From positions 1 through 64,000 of the forward strand of contig WYBB01000151.1 of NCBI GenBank assembly GCA_011526585.1: a DNA stretch of 64,000 nucleotides. Reading direction: 5' to 3'. The DNA comes from Deltaproteobacteria bacterium (GTDB taxonomy: Bacteria; Myxococcota_A; UBA9042; PHBI01). A model generated the notes under the pieces. It worked only from the letters and a program-made list of their open reading frames with translations. It was not told the origin of the DNA and ran no database searches. Shown piece after piece: positions 54,745 through 63,381 of the stretch (position 1 is the stretch's first letter; each line of letters begins with the position of its first letter). Position numbers and translations under genes: made by a program.

Positions 54745-56499
54745 TCATGCCGTGCCGGTGAGCGCGCGGGCCTGCTCGACCCACTGCTCACGCTTGATCT
54801 TGTCGACGGAGATCTTGAGCAGGTCCGCCACCGCCAGGAGGTCGGACTCGGAGAGCCCCGCCATCTGGATCCAGGTCATGATGCCCGCGCTCTTGAGGCG
54901 CTTCTCCGTCGCCGGCCCGATCCCCCGGATCTCCTTGAGATCGTCGGAGGCCCCGGCGGGCGCCGGCGCGACCGTCAGCTTGAGCTCGGGCGCGGCGTCG
55001 ATCTGGCCGACCAGGTCGGCGAGCGAGATCGCCACCGTCGACTCGTTCGCCTCGATCGCGGCCGGCGGCTCGGGGGCGGTCGGCGGGGGAGAGGCCGGGC
55101 GCTGATCGATCTGCGCGACCAGGGTGTCGAGCGAGAGCGCCACCGTCGACTCCGACTCCGGCGGGGGCGGCGGCGACGCCGGCTTGGGGGCGGGTGCAGG
55201 CGCGGCGGCCGGCTTCGCGGGCGCGACGGGCGCCGCCGGGCGCTGATCGATCTGCGCGACCAGGCTGTCGAGCGAGAGCGCCACCGTCGACTCCGACTCC
55301 GGCGGCGGCGGCGGCGAGGGCGGCTTGGGAGCGGGTGCAGGCGCGGCGGCCGGCTTCGCGGGCGCGGGGGGCGTGGCCTTCTGGTCGATCTGACCGACCA
55401 GATCCGCCAGCGAGATCGCGACCGTCGACTCCGACTCGGGGGCGGCCGGCGCGGGCGGCGGCGAGACCTTCTTGGCCGGCGCGGGGGCCGCGGCCGGAGC
55501 TGGGCTCGGCGCGGACGCGGGCTTGGCAGGGGGCGGCGTGGGGGGCGCAGCCTTCTGGTCGATCTGATCGACCAGATCCGCCAGCGAGACCGCGACCGTC
55601 GACTCACCCACATCGTCCGCGGGCGGCGGTGGCGGGGTCGCGGGCTTCGCGGGCGCGGCGACGGCCGGCGCGGCGGGCTTGTTCGCCTCGGGGCGCGGCT
55701 TGACGGTGGAGATCGGGGTGAGGCCGCTCTGCGGCTTGCCCGTGCCTTCGCCGCCGGCGAGGGCGAGCTTGTGCTGCGTCGCCTGCAGGTCGCGCGTGAG
55801 CTTGTCGATCGCGGCGTCCTGCTCTTCGAGGGCCTGCTCGGCCGACTCGTAGGCGGCGCGCAGCCCGGTGACCTCCTCGTTGAGGCGCGCGATGATCGCG
55901 TCCTTCTCGCTGGAGGTCGTCGGGGCCGCACCGTCGGTGGCGATCAGGGTCTGGCGCAGCTCGGCGTTCTCGCGCTCGAGGTCGCGCAGGCGCTGCGCGT
56001 CGGGCTGTGCCGCGGCCTGCGCCGCTTCGAGGTCGGTCTTGAGCTTGGCGATGAGGCGGTCGCGATCGGCGAGCTTGTCGTCGAGCTCGGAGCCGGGCAT
56101 CACGCCGCCGGCGACGCGCTGCAACTCGGCGTCGCGCTGGAGGAGCTGGCTCTCGAGGGCGCTGATGCGCTGGTCGCGCTTGTCGAGCTCGGCGGCGGTC
56201 TCGACGCGGTAGCGCGAGAGATCGTCGAGCTGGTGCGAGAGCTCGGCCACCTTGGTGTCGCGCTCCTGCAGGCGATCGTTGAAGTTCGTCTCCTTGGCCT
56301 CGAGCTCGAGGATGCGCCCCTCGGCCTTCTTGCGCGCGTCGCGCTCGGCCTTGAGCTCGCCCTCGACCTTGGGGTTGGCAGCGTGGGACGCCGCGACGGC
56401 CGGCTTCTTGCCGAGCCCGAACAGCGCCCAACCGATGACGAGCCCGAGCACCGCCGCACCCGCCAAGAGGACGATGATCTCCGTTGCGAGATATCCCAT
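54745..56499 (-). CDS. Membrane-anchored coiled-coil protein with five short repeats and C-terminal HhH
   Basis: 584 residues. One N-terminal TM (IIVLLAGAAVLGLVIGWALFG), coiled coil ~35-260, then a Pro/Ala-rich region containing five copies of ESTVA(V/I/L)SL(A/D)(D/S/T)LV(D/G/A)QID(Q/A), and a C-terminal helix-hairpin-helix (~510-584, 'DDLKEIRGIGPATEKRLKSAGIMTWIQMAG') of the type that binds DNA or protein. It might link the membrane to nucleic acid or to a partner that docks on the repeats. Two bases separate it from the OmpA/BON gene. I do not know a described family with this full layout. Confidence 0.75.
   Translation of the reverse strand: MGYLATEIIVLLAGAAVLGLVIGWALFGLGKKPAVAASHAANPKVEGELKAERDARKKAEGRILELEAKETNFNDRLQERDTKVAELSHQLDDLSRYRVETAAELDKRDQRISALESQLLQRDAELQRVAGGVMPGSELDDKLADRDRLIAKLKTDLEAAQAAAQPDAQRLRDLERENAELRQTLIATDGAAPTTSSEKDAIIARLNEEVTGLRAAYESAEQALEEQDAAIDKLTRDLQATQHKLALAGGEGTGKPQSGLTPISTVKPRPEANKPAAPAVAAPAKPATPPPPPADDVGESTVAVSLADLVDQIDQKAAPPTPPPAKPASAPSPAPAAAPAPAKKVSPPPAPAAPESESTVAISLADLVGQIDQKATPPAPAKPAAAPAPAPKPPSPPPPPESESTVALSLDSLVAQIDQRPAAPVAPAKPAAAPAPAPKPASPPPPPESESTVALSLDTLVAQIDQRPASPPPTAPEPPAAIEANESTVAISLADLVGQIDAAPELKLTVAPAPAGASDDLKEIRGIGPATEKRLKSAGIMTWIQMAGLSESDLLAVADLLKISVDKIKREQWVEQARALTGTA
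54999..55609 (-). repeat. Five-copy ESTVA-SL-LV-QID motif array; two adjacent near-identical 141-bp units
   Basis: Motif copies on the minus strand lie near 55558-55606, 55381-55431, 55240-55291, 55099-55150 and 54999-55051. Units 55094-55234 and 55235-55375 are almost identical over 141 bp, including the Pro/Ala linker, so they arose by a recent tandem duplication. The others are more diverged at DNA level but keep the motif. Confidence 0.85.
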
Positions 56500-56501
56500 G
56501 A

Positions 56502-57440
56502 TCACTCCACCGTGATGTTGAATTCGACGCGCTGGTTGAGCAGGCGCGTGTCCGGGGTTCGGCCGTAGCGCATGTTGCGATAGCCCAGGCCCGCGTACTT
56601 GAAGCGCTCGGGATCCATGCCGAGATCGACCAGCATCTTGTGCACCTGGTAGGCACGCTGGCGCGTGAGCATCTTCAGGCGGTCGGGATCGCCGTAGTCG
56701 TCGTGGTAGCCCTCGATGACGCCGGTCGCGGTCGGGCAGCGCTGGAGCACAGCGTAGATCGCCTTGACCTTGTCCTCGCCCTCGGGGAGGAGGCGGCCGG
56801 TGTTCGACTTGAAGGTGATGCGCTTGTCGCCTTCGATCATGTCCTGGATGATCGCCTGGCACTGAGCCGCCGTGAGCGCGCCGCCCGGATCGACCGGCGC
56901 GGACGGCGCGGTCGGGGCGGTGTCGGCGGCGGCGACCTCGGGCGCGGACGGGGCGGTGTCGGCGGCGGCGACCTCGGGCGCGGCGGCGGTGGTGTCCGCG
57001 GGCGCGACCTCCGCCGGCTCGGGCGCGGCGTCCGCGCTGGGGCCGGCGTCGGCGGTGGGACCCGGCCCGCCCGCGTCGTCCTCGGCCACCCCGGCGTCGG
57101 CCGCGGGCGGGTCGATGGGCGGCTCAGGTGGGGGGATCGGGATCGGCGCGGGCTGTCCGCCGCCGCCGATCTCGATGCGGTTGATGACCGACTTCACGCC
57201 GGAGAGGTCGGTCGCCAGCGCCTCGGCGGCGCGGCTGGCGGCCTCGTCGGCGACGGCGCCCTTGAGCACGAGGTCGCGCTGGCTCGCCTCGACGATCACG
57301 CCCGGGACCTTCGCCTGTAGCGCGGTCTGCGCGCGGGCCTCGAGCGCGGATTCGACGCGGCCGGGGTACTTGCGCACGGCGTACCAGCCCAACAAGACCA
57401 GGCATATCAGCGCCAGCGCGATGATGATCGAACGCCACAT
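56502..57440 (-). CDS. BON plus OmpA-like domain envelope protein
   Basis: 312 residues. N-terminal TM (SIIIALALICLVLLGWYAV), BON domain ~28-95 ('VIVEASQRDLVLKGAVADEAASRAAE'), a long Ala/Pro/Asp linker containing the repeat APEVAAADTAP twice, and an OmpA-like domain ~205-312 ('ITFKSNTGRLLPEGEDKVKAIYAVLQRCPTATGVIEGYHDD', 'TRLLNQRVEFNI'). The usual GHTD and NRR are GYHDD and NQR, so peptidoglycan affinity may differ. Followed closely by the HhH protein gene. Confidence 0.88.
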   Translation of the reverse strand: MWRSIIIALALICLVLLGWYAVRKYPGRVESALEARAQTALQAKVPGVIVEASQRDLVLKGAVADEAASRAAEALATDLSGVKSVINRIEIGGGGQPAPIPIPPPEPPIDPPAADAGVAEDDAGGPGPTADAGPSADAAPEPAEVAPADTTAAAPEVAAADTAPSAPEVAAADTAPTAPSAPVDPGGALTAAQCQAIIQDMIEGDKRITFKSNTGRLLPEGEDKVKAIYAVLQRCPTATGVIEGYHDDYGDPDRLKMLTRQRAYQVHKMLVDLGMDPERFKYAGLGYRNMRYGRTPDTRLLNQRVEFNITVE

Positions 57441-57524
57441 ATCGATGTTCTTCCGAGCACGTGCGAAGGGGCAGGCCTTCGCCGAGGACGCTACGGACTC
57501 CTCGAATGGGAATCCCCGACGGCA

Positions 57525-59213
57525 TCAGTTGTGGGGGAGAGCGGGCCGCTTGTCCAGTGGTGCCGGCCCGGCGAGGTTCCACAAGGCGACCACGAGGCCG
57601 GGGCGCGCGTCGCGGAAGACCTCGCGCGCGGCGGCGAGGCGCGCTTCGAGCGCGGGCGGGGGCGAGGCGCCGGTCGCCGTCGACGAGATGACGAGGTCGG
57701 CCTCGTCGAGGGTGCCGACGTGCAGATCGAGGGACATGCCCTCGCGCGCGGCCTCGAGCGCGGGCGCGAGGTCTTCGCCGCGCGGCGCGGCGGCGATGAT
57801 CGGCCAGGGGCGCGAGGCGGCGGCGGCGCGGATGAGCGCGAGCGGGAGCGGCGCGCGGAGCTCGGCCCCGGTCTGGCGCGCCATGCCGAAGGTGGTGCCG
57901 CGCGCGGCCTGCATGAGCGGAGCGATGAGCAGCAGGGTGACGAGCAGCGCGGCGCGGGCGTTGGGCGAGAGCGCGGCGAGGCGACGCGCGAGCGACGACG
58001 AGGTCAGGCGGGGCAGCTGGCGCTCGATGTAGGCCGAGAGGGCGCCGGCGCCGTGGGCGGCCGTGATCGCCGTCGGTACCCAGAGGAGCGCGAGGAGGGA
58101 GTTGCGCGCGCCGAAGAGGCCGCCGTCGAGGGCGCCGACGACGAGCCAGGCGACGAGCGTGAGGATCGGGGTCCAGGCGCCGGCGCGACCGCGGAAGACC
58201 GCGGCGGCGAAGCCGACGAGCCAGAGCACGAGAATGGGCAGCGGGGTCCAGGCGACCCACTGCAAGACGGCGGTGAAGGCCTGGGCGCTCTTGCCGGCGG
58301 CCTGATCGAAGACCTGACCGAGCACCTCGTGCGGCGGGCTCTGGGTGGAGCCGAAATCGAGGAGCCAGGCGCCGAGGCGCTTGCCGGTCTCGTTCCAGAG
58401 CGCGGGCCAGAGCGCGACCAGCACGACGAGCGCGATGAGCGGCACGGCGAAGAGGAGGAGCGGCGCCGACGGCAGGGTGAGCGTGCCGCGGGGCGGCGGC
58501 GGCGTGGTGTCGCCGCCGGAGGGCCGCGCGTGCAGCGCCCAGGCGACGAGGATCACTGGCCACAGCACGAGCGCGCTCGGGTGGATGGCGAGCGCGAGCC
58601 CGACGAGGAGACCGAGGGCGAGCTGGGCGAGGAAGCCGCCGCGACGGCGCGCGACGCGCTCGAGCGCGAGGGCGAAGAGGGTCGAGACGAGGATGGCCGA
58701 GGCGCCGTGACCGGCCGAGAGCGCGGCGTCGATGAGGCCGGGGGTGCCGATGAGCGCGCCGATGGCGACGATCGGCACGATGAGGCGCTCGCGGCGGAGC
58801 GCCCAGAAGAGGCAGGCGAGCGCGAGCGCGACGGCCAGCGCCGAGGCGGTCGAGGCGCGCTCCAGGTTGGTGGCGTCGGCGCTGGTCGGCAGGACGCCGA
58901 TGCCCAGGGCGCCGAGCCAGCGCGGCAGCGGGGCCTCGACGGCGGCGCGCTGGGCGGTGCGCTCGGGCGGCAGGCGCTGGAGGCGGGGGTTTTCGGGCGT
59001 GGTCGAGAAGCCGCTGCGCAGGCGCTCGCCGAGCGGGGCGTCGGGCGCGTGCTCGGACGGGGCGAGGCGCTCGGTGAGGAGCCTGGCGCCGAGGAGCGCG
59101 TCGGCCTCCTCGGCGGTGAGCGCGCGCGGCATGGTGCCGAGCGCCGGCAGGGCGAGGCGCAGGGCGATGAAGAGGGCGAGCCCGCCGAGGGCGACGTGCC
59201 AGGATCGGATCAC
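57525..59213 (-). CDS. GT39-like (dolichyl-phosphate-mannose type) membrane glycosyltransferase
   Basis: 562 residues from GTG 59213. About ten hydrophobic helices; 'RALTAEEADALLGARLLTER' in the first loop resembles the acidic catalytic loop of GT39/GT83 enzymes, with E-E replacing D-E. Further 'GHGASAILVSTLFALALERVA', 'LGLLVGLALAIHPSALVLWPV'. A soluble C-terminal ~100-residue part follows. Such enzymes move sugars from polyprenyl phosphates to proteins or lipids in the periplasm. Family call is moderate; membrane location is certain. Confidence 0.7.
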   Translation of the reverse strand: MIRSWHVALGGLALFIALRLALPALGTMPRALTAEEADALLGARLLTERLAPSEHAPDAPLGERLRSGFSTTPENPRLQRLPPERTAQRAAVEAPLPRWLGALGIGVLPTSADATNLERASTASALAVALALACLFWALRRERLIVPIVAIGALIGTPGLIDAALSAGHGASAILVSTLFALALERVARRRGGFLAQLALGLLVGLALAIHPSALVLWPVILVAWALHARPSGGDTTPPPPRGTLTLPSAPLLLFAVPLIALVVLVALWPALWNETGKRLGAWLLDFGSTQSPPHEVLGQVFDQAAGKSAQAFTAVLQWVAWTPLPILVLWLVGFAAAVFRGRAGAWTPILTLVAWLVVGALDGGLFGARNSLLALLWVPTAITAAHGAGALSAYIERQLPRLTSSSLARRLAALSPNARAALLVTLLLIAPLMQAARGTTFGMARQTGAELRAPLPLALIRAAAASRPWPIIAAAPRGEDLAPALEAAREGMSLDLHVGTLDEADLVISSTATGASPPPALEARLAAAREVFRDARPGLVVALWNLAGPAPLDKRPALPHN

Positions 59214-59490
59214 GCGCGGACCGTGGCACGGGCGCCGGGCAGCGGCAAGCGCGGCGAGCGCCGGGGCGGTGGCGGTCGGTGGCGGTGAGCGACATTGACA
59301 GGGCGGGCCGCGAGCGCTATCAACCGGCACCGTCGGGCGGAAGGTCCGCCCGAGATCGAACACATCAGGGTCACGCACGCACGCGGACGCCGGGTCGGGG
59401 ATCGACCCAGGGCGAGCGGGAGTGCGGGCTCGGACGTGGCCCGGGCGAGCGCGGCGACGCGGCCCCGGTCCCACATGAGATCCAAAGACG

Positions 59491-60108
59491 TTGTCCTCGT
59501 CGCGATGCCCTCGACCGCTTCTGCCGGGCCCCCGAGCCAATTGGCTCGGTGTCTTGTGGCTCGTCGGGGTGGGGCTCGCCGGATGCGGGGACGAGGTCGT
59601 GTGTCCCGCGGGGACGGCAGGATCGCCGTGTCGCTTCACGGACGGCGCGGGTGACCCGCCGTCCTTGTTGCCGCCCCTGCATGCAGGTGATGTGGTCGAT
59701 GCCGATGGGGCTGGCGACGGTGACGTCGCCGATGGAGATGGAAGTGGCGACGTCGAAGAGGTCGACGGCGCCGAGATGAACGAGGGCCCCGATGCCGAAC
59801 CCGCCGACGACGCCGTCCCGATGGATGGCGAGGTCGACGCCGAACCGGGCGATGCGCGCACGGAAGAGGACGGTGAGGCGAGGGCCCATGACGAGACACC
59901 GGACGTCCTGCTCGCAGGCGGGCCCGCGATCTGGTCGAGCACGCTCGACCGGCGGTCGCGGGGTGATTCCGCGCTGTGCCTCGCCGATGACGCCGACGAT
60001 CGAATGGGCGCGCGACCACGAATGAGTGGCGAGCGCGAGCGGAGACGAGCCGGGGTGACCGGATCTCTGCGCGATGACGATCGTCCGGCGCGACGAGCGC
60101 GTGTCTGA
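59491..60108 (+). CDS. Possible lipoprotein, probably decayed
   Basis: 205 residues from TTG 59491 (TTG 59554 also possible); lipobox GLAGC (~28-32) and a long acidic stalk 'DVVDADGAGDGDVADGDGSGD...' like those of the other lipoproteins here. After residue ~140 the sequence turns Arg-rich and lacks any domain (RRSRGDSALC..., ending RRARV), so the functional part is missing or frameshifted. Weak start and no SD. The stretch 59214-59490 before it holds nothing recognisable. Confidence 0.4.
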   Translation: MSSSRCPRPLLPGPRANWLGVLWLVGVGLAGCGDEVVCPAGTAGSPCRFTDGAGDPPSLLPPLHAGDVVDADGAGDGDVADGDGSGDVEEVDGAEMNEGPDAEPADDAVPMDGEVDAEPGDARTEEDGEARAHDETPDVLLAGGPAIWSSTLDRRSRGDSALCLADDADDRMGARPRMSGERERRRAGVTGSLRDDDRPARRARV

Positions 60109-60123
60109 TGCACACGCGCCCGG

Positions 60124-60161
60124 CTCGGCCGGGCCGAGCGTCCGAGGTCTCCCTGGAGACC
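60124..60161 (+). promoter_or_regulatory. Two hairpins in the rne leader
   Basis: Hairpin 1: CTCGGCC-G-GGCCGAG, 60124-60138. Hairpin 2: GGTCTCC-CT-GGAGACC, 60146-60161. The second includes GGAG, the only SD-like sequence before ATG 60169, so folding could hide the ribosome site. RNase E autoregulation through leader structure is known in E. coli; here it is inference. Confidence 0.45.
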
Positions 60162-60168
60162 GAAGACC

Positions 60169-63100
60169 ATGGCCGAAAAGCTGCTGATCAATGTCGCTCA
60201 CGAGGAGACGCGCGTCGCGCTCGTCGAGTCGGGGCGTCTGTCGAATTTCGAGATCGTCACGAGCCGTGCCGACAACAACAAGGGCAACATCTACAAGGGG
60301 ATCGTGCACCGCGTGAACGCCTCGCTGCAGGCGGCGTTCGTCGACTACGGCGCGGAGAAGCAGGGGTTCCTGCCGCTCGGTGAGATCATCCCGGAGCTGT
60401 ATCCGAAGGGACAGCACAACAAGAAGCTCGCCATCCAGGACGTCTTGCACCAGGGCCAGGAGATCATGGTCCAGGTCGTCAAGGACGAGATCGGGCAGAA
60501 GGGCGCGGGGCTGACGACGGCGATCTCGATCGCCGGGCGCTCGCTGGCGCTGGAGGCGAACTCGGACAAGGCCGGCGTGTCGCGGCGACTCTCCGACGAG
60601 GACAGGAAGCGCCTCAAGAAGGAGATGAGCCAGCTCGAGGTGCCCGACGGGCACGGGATCATCATCCGCACGGCGGCGGCCGAGCAGGACTCGGGCACCA
60701 TCCGCGACAACAAGAAGTACGTCGAGCAGCTCCTGGCCAAGGCGCACGAGCGCTTCCGGGCGCACAAGGGCCCGGGGCTCGTGCACCAGGAGCGCTCGCT
60801 GCCGCTCAGGGCGATCCGCGACTACGTCAGCACGACGGTCGAGGAGATCCTGATCGACGACAAGGAGACCTGGGAGGAGGTGCGCAACTTCTGCACCGTG
60901 GTCGCGCCGGAGCTCGTCAATCGGGTCAAGCTCTACGACGACCCGCGGCCGCTCTTTTCGCGCTTCCAGATCGAGGATCAGATCGACGACATCTTCGCGC
61001 GGCGGATCGACCTCGCGTCGGGTGGCTCGATCGTGATCGATCAGACCGAGGCGCTGGTCGCGATCGACGTGAACTCGGGGCGGGTCAAGACGGACGACAT
61101 CGAGGACACGGCGCTCAAGACGAACCTGGAGGCGGCGGCGGAGATCGCGCGCCAGCTGAAGATCCGCGACCGCGGCGGGCTGATCGTCGTCGACTTCATC
61201 GACATGCGCGAGCGCGACAACATCCGGCGCGTCGAAGACGCGGTGCGCGACGCGTTCAAGAGCGACAAGGCGAAGGTCAAGTTCACCAAGATCAGCGAGC
61301 TCGGGCTGATGGAGATCAGCCGGCAGCGGCTGCAGGGCTCGGTGATGCGCGGGTCGTTCACGCACTGCCCGGCGTGCGGCGGGACGGGGCAGATCCGCTC
61401 GGTCGAGTCGAGCGCGCTCTATCTGCTGCGGCGCATGAAGGAGACCCTGCTGCGCGGCAACCACCAGCACCTCGAGGCGCGGATCCCCGTGGAGATCGCG
61501 AACTACCTGCTCAACCGCAAGCGGCGCGAGCTGGTCGACCTCGAGCGGCAGACGGGCACGTCGATCGAGGTGCGGGCGGAGGCGAGCTGCCCGCCGATGC
61601 AGGCCTACTTCGAGCTGATCTCGCGCACGTCCGCCGCGGGGCGGCGGCCCAAGCGCGTGCTGCAGAAGATCGACCTCGTCAGGAGCGAGGTCGAGCGCAG
61701 GGATCTCGAGGAGGGCGAGGAGGTCTCGATCGAGATCGCGGTGAGCGAGGAGGCCGAGACGAGCGTCTTCGCCGGGGCGCGCGCGGAGCTCGATGCGCAG
61801 AACCGGGCGCTGGAAGCGGAGATGGCGCGCGCCAAGGAGATCGAGCGGGCGCAGAAGGAGGCGGACGAGTCGCTGCGGCGCGAGGCGGAGCTGAAGGCTC
61901 AGAAGGAGCTGCTGCTCGCCGAGGCGGAGCGGATCCGCGCGCTGGAGGAGGCGCGCTGGAAGGGCATGTCGATCTGGGGGCGGCTCAAGGCGTGGTTCGG
62001 CGGTGGCTTGCCGCCGCTCAAGCTGGAGGAGGCCGGGGCGGCGGGCGAGGGAGAGCGCGAGGACAAGGGCGGCCGCGACGAGCGGCGGCGGCGACGCGAC
62101 CGGGACGAGCGCGACGAGCGGCGGCGGCGGCGCGAGCGCGGCGAGGGCGAGGGGCGCGAGGCCGGCGACAAGGGCGACAAGGGCGAGCGCCGCGACAAGG
62201 GCGAGCGCGGCGACAAGGGCGAGCGCGGCGACAAGGGCGAGCGCGGCGACAAGGGCGAACGCAGCGAGCGTCGTGACCGGGGAGAGCGCGGCGAGCGTCG
62301 CGACAAGGGCGAGCGAGCTGCCAGGAGAGAGCGCGACGGCGAGCTGCAGGAGGCCGGCGGCGCGACGAGCGCGGCGGCGGCGGGCGAGAGCGACGCCAAG
62401 AAGAAGCGGCGGCGGCGGCGGCGCGGCAAGGGCGGCGACGAGCTCGAGGGCGCGGTGAGCGAGGGAGCGGACAAGGCGCGCTCCGAGCGCGCGGAGCGTC
62501 CGGAGCGTCCGGAGCGTCCGGAGCGGGCCGAGCGTGCAGAGCGGGGGCGCGAGGCGGCGAGCGGCGGCGGCGCCCCGAGAGCCGAGGCTCAGCGTGAGCC
62601 CCGGCCGCAGGGGGAGACGCGTGCGCCCGCGGAGCCGAGGCGGCCGCGTGAGGCCCAGCCGGCGCGAGAGGGGAGCGCACCGCCGCCGGTTCCGGGCGCG
62701 GCGCTGAGCGCGCCACCGCCGGTGCCCACGGCGGGCGCGGCGGAGGCCGCCAAGGACGTGGTGGCGGCGCCGGCGGCGAAGCTGCCGAAGTTCGGGGCGA
62801 TCGATCTGCGCGGTGGGACGCCGAAGGTGATCGCGCCGCGTCCGGCGCCGAGCCCGGCGGCTTCGAGCGAGCGCGGTGGTGCGGAGGGCTCGCCGGAGGT
62901 CGCGCCGGCGAAGGTCGAGACACCCAAGGTCGAGGTGCCCAAGGTCGAGGTGCCCAAGGCCGAGGTGCCCAAGGCCGAGGTCCCCAGGGTCGCGGCGAGC
63001 AAGGCTGCGGCGGCGAAGGTGGAGACGGCGGTGAGCGAGGCACCGGCAAGCGGTGAGGCGCGTGAAGACGCGGCGCCGAGCGCGCCGCCGACGCCGCCTG

Positions 63101-63378
63101 CGCGCGGCGCGAAGGCGAGTGCGGCGGCGGTGCGCGACGCCGGCGCCGCCGTCGAAGGTGAAGGCGAGGAGGCCGAGGGCGACGAGGAGCTCGACGGCGA
63201 GGAGGTCGAGGCCGAAGGCGGCGATGGCGACAAGAAGCGTCGGCGTGGGCGCGGGCGGCGCGGCGGACGCGGGCGGCGGCGCGAGGGCGAGGGCGGCGAG
63301 GCCGGCGGCGGTGAGGGTGGCGCGCGCGCGGCCGAGATGGCCGTGGCCGCGGCGCCGGCGGATGGGCCCAAGGAGTAG
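60169..63378 (+). CDS. rne: Ribonuclease E with long disordered C-terminus
   Basis: 1069 residues. S1 domain ~37-125 ('GNIYKGIVHRVNASLQAAFVDYGAEKQGFLPLGE'), catalytic Asp residues in VAIDVNSGRVKTDD and VVDFIDMRERD, Zn-link CPACGGTG (~402-409). From ~600 a low-complexity tail contains GDKGER repeats (~665-700), PERPERPERAER, and PKVEVPKVEVPKAEVP repeats (~910-935), ending in Arg/Gly/Glu-rich sequence. It replaces the degradosome scaffold of enterobacteria. Window paralogue rng lacks a tail. SerS gene follows by 3 bases. Confidence 0.93.
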   Translation: MAEKLLINVAHEETRVALVESGRLSNFEIVTSRADNNKGNIYKGIVHRVNASLQAAFVDYGAEKQGFLPLGEIIPELYPKGQHNKKLAIQDVLHQGQEIMVQVVKDEIGQKGAGLTTAISIAGRSLALEANSDKAGVSRRLSDEDRKRLKKEMSQLEVPDGHGIIIRTAAAEQDSGTIRDNKKYVEQLLAKAHERFRAHKGPGLVHQERSLPLRAIRDYVSTTVEEILIDDKETWEEVRNFCTVVAPELVNRVKLYDDPRPLFSRFQIEDQIDDIFARRIDLASGGSIVIDQTEALVAIDVNSGRVKTDDIEDTALKTNLEAAAEIARQLKIRDRGGLIVVDFIDMRERDNIRRVEDAVRDAFKSDKAKVKFTKISELGLMEISRQRLQGSVMRGSFTHCPACGGTGQIRSVESSALYLLRRMKETLLRGNHQHLEARIPVEIANYLLNRKRRELVDLERQTGTSIEVRAEASCPPMQAYFELISRTSAAGRRPKRVLQKIDLVRSEVERRDLEEGEEVSIEIAVSEEAETSVFAGARAELDAQNRALEAEMARAKEIERAQKEADESLRREAELKAQKELLLAEAERIRALEEARWKGMSIWGRLKAWFGGGLPPLKLEEAGAAGEGEREDKGGRDERRRRRDRDERDERRRRRERGEGEGREAGDKGDKGERRDKGERGDKGERGDKGERGDKGERSERRDRGERGERRDKGERAARRERDGELQEAGGATSAAAAGESDAKKKRRRRRRGKGGDELEGAVSEGADKARSERAERPERPERPERAERAERGREAASGGGAPRAEAQREPRPQGETRAPAEPRRPREAQPAREGSAPPPVPGAALSAPPPVPTAGAAEAAKDVVAAPAAKLPKFGAIDLRGGTPKVIAPRPAPSPAASSERGGAEGSPEVAPAKVETPKVEVPKVEVPKAEVPKAEVPRVAASKAAAAKVETAVSEAPASGEAREDAAPSAPPTPPARGAKASAAAVRDAGAAVEGEGEEAEGDEELDGEEVEAEGGDGDKKRRRGRGRRGGRGRRREGEGGEAGGGEGGARAAEMAVAAAPADGPKE
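62164..62260 (+). repeat. 18-bp in-frame repeats (GDKGER) in the rne tail
   Basis: Units GGCGACAAGGGCGAGCGC repeat about five times and encode GDKGER. Near-identity suggests length variation between strains. A second set of 15-bp KVEVP/KAEVP units lies around 62910-62990. Confidence 0.8.
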
Positions 63379-63381
63379 GCG

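Noticed and set aside
62164..62260. Regular repeats in rne as a CRISPR or minisatellite locus
   Set aside because: In-frame GDKGER codons in a disordered tail; no spacers.
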